A DNA stretch of 64,000 nt from Fundidesulfovibrio putealis DSM 16056. Its GTDB lineage: Bacteria > Desulfobacterota > Desulfovibrionia > Desulfovibrionales > Desulfovibrionaceae. Within the stretch, counting starts at the first letter, position 1, and the number at the start of each line of letters is the position of its first letter. The stretch is from positions 523,958 to 587,957 of the forward strand of contig NZ_KE386885.1 in assembly GCF_000429325.1 (NCBI RefSeq), read 5' to 3'. The notes beneath the pieces are model-generated. The model had not been told where the DNA came from, searched no databases, and saw only the letters and a program-made list of their open reading frames with translations. Shown here in pieces: positions 57,921 to 64,000 of the stretch. The position numbers and the translations under genes are program-made.

Positions 57921-59567
57921 ATGCGTTTCCTGGAAGGCGTGGAAGAGAACTTCCGGTTCATGGTCCTGGAAGTGACCAAGCAGGTGGAGAACACCCTCAA
58001 GGTGCTCGAAAATCCCGATCCTGCCCTGGTGGCCAAGATAGAGAGCCGCGACGACTACATCGACAACCTGAAGAGCGTCATCGAGAACAAGTGCTTCTCG
58101 CGCATCCACACCGGCTTCGGCGGCGACAAGCGGGCCATCGACCTGGCCCGGGCCGTGAACATCATCACCTCCAACCTGGAGCGCCTGGCCGACCACGCCG
58201 TGAACATCGTGATGCAGTCGCAGTACCTGCGCGACCCGCACTTCATCAAACGCTACGACTACAAGGCCTTCTTCTCGGAGATAACAAAGGCCCTGCGGCT
58301 GGTGGTGAAGGCCCTCTACAACCAGGACATCACCCTGGCCTTCAAGATCTGCCGCGCCGAAGTGACCCTGGACGCCCTGTTCAAGGCCAACTTCGACATC
58401 ATCCTCAAGGACCTTCGCAAAGGCGAATCCCCCGAGAACTGCATCACCGCCCACAACATCTTCCGCTACCTGGAGCGCATGGGCGACACCATCCTGAACA
58501 TCGGCGAGGCCATCATCTTCGCGGCCGTGGGCGAGAAGTTCAAGATCCACCAGTACGAGGCCCTCAAGGAGACCCTGGGGGAATTGGGGCGCGAGGTTCC
58601 CATCTCCGACGGCGAGTTCCACTCCATCTGGGGCACCCGCTCGGGCTGCCGCATCGGCAAGGTGGAGGGGGCGCGCCAGGGGGCGCGCACCAGCGGCGTG
58701 CTCTTCAAGGAGGGCAACGCCGAGAAGCTGCGCTGCGAGACCGAGAACATCCGCCGCTGGGAGGCGATCATGCCCGGCCTGCCGCCCAAGGTGCAGGCCT
58801 TCCACGTGGACGGCGACTCGGCCAGCATGCTCATGGAGTACCTGGGCGGCTGCACCTACCAGGAGGTTGTCCTCTCGGGCGCTCCCGAGATTGCGGCCAA
58901 CGCCACGTTCATCCTGGAGCAGACCGTGCGCCAGCTCTGGCAGGAGACCCGCACCGACCGAACGGTCAAGGCCGGGTACGTCAAGCAGCTGACCCAGCGC
59001 CTGGACGACGTGTACCGCATGCACCCCTCCTTCCGCACTCCGGCCATGGAGATGACCGGCGTGCCCGTGGCCGGGTTCGAGGCCATGCTCGAGCGCACCG
59101 CCGAACTGGAGGCGCGCTTCGAGGCCCCCTTCAGCGTGTTCATCCACGGCGATTTCAACATAAACAACATCGTGTACAACCACGAAGAACAACGAATCCA
59201 CTACATCGACCTGCACCGCTCCAAGGACACGGACTTCGTGCAGGACGTGTCGGTGTTTCTCATCTCCAACTTCCGCATGCCCGTGCTGGACAGCCTGCTG
59301 CGCACCCGGCTTGACGACGTCATGAAGGAGTTCCTGTCCTTCTCGCGTGCCTTCGCCGTGGAAAACGGCGACGCGACCTTCGAGGCGCGCCTGACGCTTG
59401 GGCTCATCCGCTCCTTCATCACCTCCAGCCGCTTCGAGTTCAACCACCGCTTCGCCAAGGAGATGTTCCACCGGGGCGTCTACCTGATGCGAAAGCTCGA
59501 CGTGCATAGGCAATCCGGCAAACCGTGGGAAGGCTTCGTCCTCCCTGACGACGTCCTCATCTATTGA
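57921..59567 (+). CDS. PhoU domain fused to an APH-type kinase
   Basis: The 548-residue protein has an N-terminal PhoU domain (1-215) with both helical repeats: NLERLADHAVNI at 85-96 and ERMGDTILNIGE at 185-196. A C-terminal aminoglycoside-phosphotransferase-like kinase (about 225-530) has FKEGN near 262-266, the catalytic loop HGDFNINN at 409-416 and a metal Asp430 in YIDLHRS. PhoU proteins bind metal clusters and signal phosphate status through PstB/PhoR. The fusion suggests phosphate-dependent phosphorylation of a small molecule or protein. It lies 3 bases after the amphi-Trp gene, in the GAK operon. The real substrate is unknown. Confidence 0.85.
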   Translation: MRFLEGVEENFRFMVLEVTKQVENTLKVLENPDPALVAKIESRDDYIDNLKSVIENKCFSRIHTGFGGDKRAIDLARAVNIITSNLERLADHAVNIVMQSQYLRDPHFIKRYDYKAFFSEITKALRLVVKALYNQDITLAFKICRAEVTLDALFKANFDIILKDLRKGESPENCITAHNIFRYLERMGDTILNIGEAIIFAAVGEKFKIHQYEALKETLGELGREVPISDGEFHSIWGTRSGCRIGKVEGARQGARTSGVLFKEGNAEKLRCETENIRRWEAIMPGLPPKVQAFHVDGDSASMLMEYLGGCTYQEVVLSGAPEIAANATFILEQTVRQLWQETRTDRTVKAGYVKQLTQRLDDVYRMHPSFRTPAMEMTGVPVAGFEAMLERTAELEARFEAPFSVFIHGDFNINNIVYNHEEQRIHYIDLHRSKDTDFVQDVSVFLISNFRMPVLDSLLRTRLDDVMKEFLSFSRAFAVENGDATFEARLTLGLIRSFITSSRFEFNHRFAKEMFHRGVYLMRKLDVHRQSGKPWEGFVLPDDVLIY

Positions 59568-59583
59568 GCCCCTGGAGCAACGC

Positions 59584-60459
59584 ATGAAAAAGATAGGTGT
59601 CGTCGGCATCTCGGACGGCTGGTCCTCCGAGATATTGGCCGACGCGTGCAGGCAGCTGACGGGTTTCCGCCTGCTCATCGACATGGACAAGGTCGTCCTG
59701 GACCTGGAGCAGGGCACTGTGCGCTTCGGCGAGTACGACCTGGGGGAGCTGGACGCGCTTATCGTCAAGAAGATCGCGCCCCAGTATTCGCCGGACGTGC
59801 TGGACAGGCTGGAGATGCTGCGCTTCCTGGAGCAGAAGGGGTTGCCCATTTTCTCCAAGCCCACGTCCATCCTGCGGCTCATAGACCGCCTGAGTTGCAC
59901 CGTGACGCTCAGCGCGGGCGGCCTGCCCATGCCCGCCACGGTCATCACCGAGAGCGTGGACGAAGCCCAGGACGCCGTGGAGCGCTTCGGCAAGGCCGTG
60001 TTCAAGCCGCTCTATTCCACCAAGGCCAGGGGCATGGAGGTCATCAGCGCGGGCGAGGGCGCGCGAAGCCGGATCGAAGCCTTCCAGGCAGCGGGCAACA
60101 CCATCATGTATCTCCAGAAGATGCTGCCACCCCTGGAGAAGGACCTTGGCGTCACCTTCCTGGGCGGGAAATACCTGGCCACCTACGCCCGCAAGTCCAG
60201 CGGCTCCAGCTGGAACACCACCACCAACGCCGGGGGCAAGTATGTGGCCCACGAGCCGTCGCCCGAGATTATCGCGCTGGCCGAGAAGGCGCAGTCGCTC
60301 TTCGACATGGCCTTCACCTGCGTGGATATCGCCGAGACCAGCCAAGGCCCCATCGTGTTCGAGGTGTCGGCCTTCGGCGGATTCCGGGGCCTCTTGGACG
60401 CCTGCGGCATCGACGCGGCCGGAGCCTACGCCAAATACGTTCTGGAGAACATCGGATGA
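59584..60459 (+). CDS. GAK system ATP-grasp ligase (RimK-like)
   Basis: The 291-residue enzyme is RimK-like. It begins MKKIGVVGISDGWSSEI, has an ATP-grasp lid (KAVFKPLYSTKARGMEVI near 138-155) and a metal-site ending VFEVSAFGGFRGLLDACG. RimK-type enzymes add glutamate or other amino acids to protein or peptide carboxyls using ATP. A small protein of the operon could be the acceptor. GGAG precedes the ATG; the stop overlaps the kinase start by ATGA, so the two are translationally coupled. Confidence 0.85.
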   Translation: MKKIGVVGISDGWSSEILADACRQLTGFRLLIDMDKVVLDLEQGTVRFGEYDLGELDALIVKKIAPQYSPDVLDRLEMLRFLEQKGLPIFSKPTSILRLIDRLSCTVTLSAGGLPMPATVITESVDEAQDAVERFGKAVFKPLYSTKARGMEVISAGEGARSRIEAFQAAGNTIMYLQKMLPPLEKDLGVTFLGGKYLATYARKSSGSSWNTTTNAGGKYVAHEPSPEIIALAEKAQSLFDMAFTCVDIAETSQGPIVFEVSAFGGFRGLLDACGIDAAGAYAKYVLENIG

Positions 60460-61526
60460 GCACCACCATCAAGAACCTCGCCGCTCCCTTCGTGGAGCGC
60501 TTCCCCTGTCCGTATGAACTCAGGCTGGCCCTGGGAGGCTTCGGGGTGGACGTGCGCTCCAACGACGAGCGCCTCATCCTCTGGCTGAAGGACTATTTCC
60601 GCGACTTCCTGCGCGCCTCCGGCCCGGCCTTGTGCGAGGTGCTGGCCATCGAGTGCGACCCGCAGACTTTGGAGCTGGACTATCTGGTCAAGGAGCCCGA
60701 GCCGGGCAAGTCCAAGATCAAGGAAGAGTGGGCGGACCTCCCCGATGGCCGCGTGGTGCGAAAGCGCCTCACCGGCATGCTCTTCCTCTTCGGCGGTGAC
60801 TGCCATCTGGCGCTTGGCCCCTGCCTGGACAACCCCAACCAGATAGTCAACTTCATCAACAACCGCTTCATCGAATACAAGCTGAACCAGGGCTGTCTGC
60901 TGGGTCACGCGGCGGGAGTCTCCTGGCGCGGGGACGGGCTGGCCCTGGCCGGGTTCTCCGGCATGGGGAAGTCCACCCTGGCCCTGCACATGATGAACCT
61001 GGGGCTCAATTTCGTGTCCAACGACCGAGTGATGCTTGGCCGGGGCGAGGCTGGCCTGACCATGTACGGCGTGGCCAAGATGCCTCGCGTAAATCCGGGC
61101 ACGGTGCTGAACAACCCGAGCCTGTCCGCCGTCATGCCGGACGAGGACCGCGCCGCCTTCAAGGATCTGCCCATCGAGGAGCTCTGGAGCCTGGAGCACA
61201 AGTACGACGCCTTCATAGACGAGTGTTACGGGGCCGGGCGTTTCGATCTGGAAGCGCGCGCCAAGGGGCTGGCCATCCTCAACTGGAAACGCGGCGGCGG
61301 CGAGCTTACGGTCGCGCAGGTGGATATCGGCAAGCGCCGGGATCTGCTTCCCGCGTTCATGAAGAGCACAGGGCTCTTCTATGACAGCGGCACGGATATG
61401 CCCGTGCCGGACTTCTCGGAAGACGCCTACGTGGCGTTCCTGAAAGACTGCACGGTGCTGGAAGTGACCGGTGGGGCCGACTTCGAGCGCGCCGCCGAGG
61501 AGTTGACGAAGTTCCTGAAGGGATAA
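60456..61526 (+). CDS. HPr-kinase-related P-loop kinase (HprK-related kinase B)
   Basis: The 356-residue protein has a P-loop GFSGMGKST at 166-174, followed by HPr-kinase-like VSNDR (187-191) where HprK has an aspartate pair. The N-terminal 145 residues (beginning TIKNLAAPFVERFPCPYEL) are a separate domain. HprK phosphorylates a serine in HPr; no HPr is present, so the substrate is probably another protein, perhaps the amphi-Trp or XXXCH product. It begins within the ATP-grasp stop. A 270-base repeat-rich gap separates it from the CofD-like gene. Confidence 0.83.
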   Translation: MSTTIKNLAAPFVERFPCPYELRLALGGFGVDVRSNDERLILWLKDYFRDFLRASGPALCEVLAIECDPQTLELDYLVKEPEPGKSKIKEEWADLPDGRVVRKRLTGMLFLFGGDCHLALGPCLDNPNQIVNFINNRFIEYKLNQGCLLGHAAGVSWRGDGLALAGFSGMGKSTLALHMMNLGLNFVSNDRVMLGRGEAGLTMYGVAKMPRVNPGTVLNNPSLSAVMPDEDRAAFKDLPIEELWSLEHKYDAFIDECYGAGRFDLEARAKGLAILNWKRGGGELTVAQVDIGKRRDLLPAFMKSTGLFYDSGTDMPVPDFSEDAYVAFLKDCTVLEVTGGADFERAAEELTKFLKG

Positions 61527-61796
61527 TCGCCGGGGCTCCGCCCCAGACCCCGGCAGGGCTCTGCCCTGCACCCGCCAGGGGGATGATCCCCCTGGACCCT
61601 GCATTAGGCTTCGCGTAGTTTTTGAGCCAGGCTGGCATCGACGCGAAGCCCATTGAAAGTTTTTGAAGGAGAGCTCGAGAGGCCAACTTTTCAGGAAGAA
61701 AAGTTGGACGCTGCGAAGCAGCGCCCGAAGGGCGAGGGCCAGGACGGCCCGAGTCACACTTTTTTCCAAAAAGTTTCCTCTCGAATCTTAAATCTT
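61527..61796. repeat. Dispersed intergenic repeat, copy C, inside the GAK operon
   Basis: Several hairpins follow in order: GGGGCTCCGCCCC (61533-61545), GCAGGGCTCTGCCCTGC (61554-61570), CCAGGGGGATGATCCCCCTGG core (61575-61595) and CCAACTTTTC/GAAAAGTTGG (61683-61707). The first and third recur elsewhere in the window, in inverted order at 24295 and 32966. T-rich patches at 61617-61622 and 61759-61765 could terminate or attenuate transcription before the CofD-like gene. Confidence 0.6.
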
Positions 61797-62990
61797 ATGC
61801 CAACAGTCACCATCTCCCATACGGTCTCATTGCCGGACCCGGTGAAGATCGCGCGCTTCCTGAAGGCCCCGGAGCTTGGGCCGCGCGTGCTGTTCTTCAG
61901 CGGCGGAACGGCGCTTCGCGATCTCTCCCGGGAGCTGGTGCGCTACACCCACAACTCCACGCACCTGATTACGCCGTTTGATTCGGGCGGCTCCTCGGCG
62001 AAGCTGCGCACCACGTTCAAGATGCTGGCCGTGGGCGACCTGCGCAACCGCCTGATGGCGCTGGCCGACCGCTCCCTGCACGGAAATCACGAGATTTATA
62101 ACCTGTTCGCCCACCGGCTGCCCAAGGACCTGGGGCACGACGAACTCATGGCGCTGCTGGCGGCCATGATCGAGGGCCGCGACCCCCTGGTGGCGGACGT
62201 GCCCGACCCCATGCGCAAGATCATCCGCTCGCACCTCAAGTTCTTCCGCAAGGCCATGGCCGCTACGGACTTCGACCTGCGCGGCGCGAGCATCGGCAAC
62301 CTGATCCTGGCTGGCGGGTTCTTCAACTACAACAGGCAGATCGACCCGGTGATCTACATGTTCACCATGCTGGTGAAGGCGCGCGGCACGGTGCGTCCCA
62401 TCATCAACAAGGACCTGACCCTGGTGGCGGAGATGGCCGACGGCACGCTGCTGGCGGGCCAGCACCTGCTCACGGGCAAAGAGGGCGGGCCTATCGCCCA
62501 GCCGGTGAAGCGCGTGTACCTGAGCGAGAATCAGCAGAACCTGCGCCCGGTGGCAGTGAACGTGCGGCGCAAGGTGAAGGAGCAGATCCGTTCGGCGGAG
62601 CTCATCTGCTACCCCATCGGCAGCTTCTATTCGAGCCTGGTGGCCAACCTGCTGCCCATGGGGGTGGGGGACGCCATATCCAAAGCCCAGTGCCCCAAGG
62701 TGTTCATCCCGAACCCTGCGGGCGATCCGGAGCAGTTCGGCCTGGGCCTGGGCGACAGCGTCCGGCGTCTGATGGAGTATTTGCGGGCCAGCTGCACCAA
62801 GCCGCGCCCCACGCAGTCGCTTCTGAATTTCGTGCTGCTGGACAGGAGCAAGCACTACCAGACGCCCTTGAACCTCAAGCAGATCGAGGCCATGGGCATA
62901 AGCGTCATCGAGGCCGACCTGCGCAGCCTGGAGAAGCCGCCGTATTTCGACGAGCAGGCCGTGATCGAACACCTGCTCTCTCTTGCCTGA
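61797..62990 (+). CDS. GAK system CofD/YvcK-like protein
   Basis: The 397-residue protein resembles the CofD/YvcK superfamily: a FFSGGTALRDLS glycine loop at 34-45, a region GASIGNLILAGGFFN, and SFYSSLVANLLPMGVGDAI near 280. CofD transfers a phospho-lactyl or phosphoenolpyruvyl group; YvcK binds UDP-sugars. The chemistry here is unknown. No clear ribosome site precedes the ATG (TCTTAAATCTT); an alternative upstream start would run through the repeat. It is the last gene of the cluster. Confidence 0.8.
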   Translation: MPTVTISHTVSLPDPVKIARFLKAPELGPRVLFFSGGTALRDLSRELVRYTHNSTHLITPFDSGGSSAKLRTTFKMLAVGDLRNRLMALADRSLHGNHEIYNLFAHRLPKDLGHDELMALLAAMIEGRDPLVADVPDPMRKIIRSHLKFFRKAMAATDFDLRGASIGNLILAGGFFNYNRQIDPVIYMFTMLVKARGTVRPIINKDLTLVAEMADGTLLAGQHLLTGKEGGPIAQPVKRVYLSENQQNLRPVAVNVRRKVKEQIRSAELICYPIGSFYSSLVANLLPMGVGDAISKAQCPKVFIPNPAGDPEQFGLGLGDSVRRLMEYLRASCTKPRPTQSLLNFVLLDRSKHYQTPLNLKQIEAMGISVIEADLRSLEKPPYFDEQAVIEHLLSLA

Positions 62991-63034
62991 TATCCCCTGA
63001 AGCCCTCCCCACGATACGACACCTGAACATTGCG

Positions 63035-63134
63035 CGTCGCGAAGCGGAGAGGGTGTGCAGAGGGCGAAGCCCTTTGCCCGCCGGAGGCTTCTCCAACAAA
63101 ACTCCAACAAACCCCCAACTGGAAGGCGGCTGTC
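63035..63134. repeat. Dispersed intergenic repeat, copy D
   Basis: AGGGCGAAGCCCT (63061-63073) is followed by TTGCCCGCCGGAGGCTTCTCC, matching copies A and B. It fills the space between the convergent CofD-like and GGDEF genes. Confidence 0.5.
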
Positions 63135-64000
63135 TCAGCAGGGGGTGACGGTCTTCTTCCTGTCCGTGGAGCAGGCCACCATGCCCACGGGGCCGCGCCG
63201 GTCGCGCACCCAGACGTTGCCGGGCTGGCTCTTGGCGTACTTCTTCATTTCGGCGGAGCGCTGGCTGATTGACTCCAGCGAGCAGTGCCCGTGGCAGTCC
63301 ACGATGGCAAGCGACAAAGACACGAACCCGAAGCGTCCTTCCTTGCCGGTGCGGTCCTTGCCGACGATGAACCCGGCTGCGCGGTCGGCTTCGTGGTAGC
63401 AGCGGTGCACAAGCCTGGCAAAGCAGCGGGTGATGGCCTTGCAGACGCGCTCGGCCTTGTCCGGGGTGCTGCACAGCACGAAATCATCGCCGCCCACGTG
63501 CCCCAGGAAGTCCGAGGGCGAGCCGTGGCGCCTGAGCGCCCAGCCCAGGATGCGGGCGGTGAGCATGATGATCTCGTCGCCGGCCTTGAAGCCGTAGGAG
63601 TCGTTGTAGACCTTGAAGTTGTCCAGGTCGGCGTAGATGAAGCTGACGGGGCTGCCGGAGCTGACGCGCTTTTCCAGCTCGCGCTCGATGGCCACGTTGC
63701 CGGGCAGGCCGGAGAGGGGGTTTGCCCCTTTGGCCAGCTCCATCTGCACCTGGGCCAGGGCGTCCAGGATCTTCTGCACCGAGGCAAGCCCCGCCAGGCG
63801 TCCTTCCCTGGTGACCAAAACGTGGTCGTAGAGCTTGTAGCCGTCGCGGTTCATGGCGGCCTGGGCCACCACCTCCAGGGGTGTGCCCCAGTCCACGATG
63901 AGCGGCTGGCTGTCCATAATCTTGGTGACGGGCTTGTTGGTGTAGAGCGCAAGCCCGTACTGGGAGGCCAAGGCCCGGTCCATCTGGTGGCGGGTGACCA
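63135..64000 (-). CDS. CBS-GGDEF protein, 5-prime end outside the window
   Basis: The frame is open to the window edge and the first in-window Met (63983) is internal in appearance. Visible, from the N-terminal side, is a CBS-like segment (LALYTNKPVTKIMDS, DHVLVTREGRLAGL) and a GGDEF domain with DLDNFKVYNDSYGF and the variant active site HVGGDDFVL. GGDDF is often active but less usual than GG[DE]EF. This architecture is common in EAL-CBS-GGDEF proteins, so an EAL domain may lie upstream. It probably makes or senses cyclic di-GMP. Confidence 0.88.
   Translation of the reverse strand, partial: VTRHQMDRALASQYGLALYTNKPVTKIMDSQPLIVDWGTPLEVVAQAAMNRDGYKLYDHVLVTREGRLAGLASVQKILDALAQVQMELAKGANPLSGLPGNVAIERELEKRVSSGSPVSFIYADLDNFKVYNDSYGFKAGDEIIMLTARILGWALRRHGSPSDFLGHVGGDDFVLCSTPDKAERVCKAITRCFARLVHRCYHEADRAAGFIVGKDRTGKEGRFGFVSLSLAIVDCHGHCSLESISQRSAEMKKYAKSQPGNVWVRDRRGPVGMVACSTDRKKTVTPC

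Noticed and set aside
56283-60005. 1240-codon minus-strand frame under the GAK operon
   Set aside because: It is a shadow produced by codon bias of the plus-strand genes; repetitive His/Val/Leu composition and no domain.

Overview
The window is GC-rich, bacterial, and probably from a sulfate-reducing Desulfovibrionaceae-type organism (Desulfobacterota). The signs are an NfnAB transhydrogenase, a MucR/Ros regulator, a NapH-like iron-sulfur protein with a hemerythrin, several large chemoreceptors, and a complete GAK locus. This placement is an inference; the window contains no rRNA.

Layout. 1-6.2 kb: an IscU-like-domain protein, a PAS/sigma-54 activator, an XRE-S24 repressor, two small Cys-rich proteins in a structured, palindrome-rich stretch, and MucR. 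6.5-12 kb: housekeeping operon ribE-ribBA-ribH-nusB-leuS. 12-15.6 kb: glycerol dehydrogenase, hemerythrin, NapH-like ferredoxin, a GNAT enzyme. 15.6-20.2 kb: an NDP-forming acyl-CoA-synthetase-like protein fused to a GNAT domain (Pat type), divergent from an acetyl-CoA-synthetase-like enzyme, which is its plausible substrate. 20.3-23.9 kb: a secreted Zn-dependent phospholipase C homologue, then an AT-rich two-gene SGNH/GSCFA island that looks transferred. 24-31 kb: a large cruciform, a chemoreceptor, and a translationally coupled sulfur-handling operon on the minus strand (rhodanese-like protein, half YeeE/YedE, half YeeE fused to three rhodanese modules, MTH1187-type protein, CpoB). 31-36 kb: lepA, lepB, an AT-richer orphan, comM. 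36-42 kb: chemoreceptor, a decayed histidine-kinase fragment, an intact multi-PAS kinase, a hypothetical gene. 42-47.5 kb: nfnAB and pstSCA, the latter preceded by a putative tandem Pho-box array. 48.6-55.5 kb: chemoreceptor, PhoH2, TSUP transporter, diguanylate cyclase.

55.7-63 kb is the most interesting part: seven plus-strand genes forming what I recognise as the GAK system. They are an XXXCH-domain protein, a PHP-like metal-dependent protein, an amphi-Trp protein, a PhoU-APH kinase fusion, a RimK-type ATP-grasp ligase, an HPr-kinase-related P-loop kinase and a CofD/YvcK-like protein. The set holds two kinases, a peptide-ligase-type enzyme, a candidate nucleotide or phosphate-transfer enzyme, a possible phosphatase and two small proteins that could be its substrates. 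Its biochemical role is, as far as I know, undetermined. The window ends inside a CBS-GGDEF protein.

A family of short GC-rich hairpin repeats recurs in at least six intergenic gaps, in both orientations.
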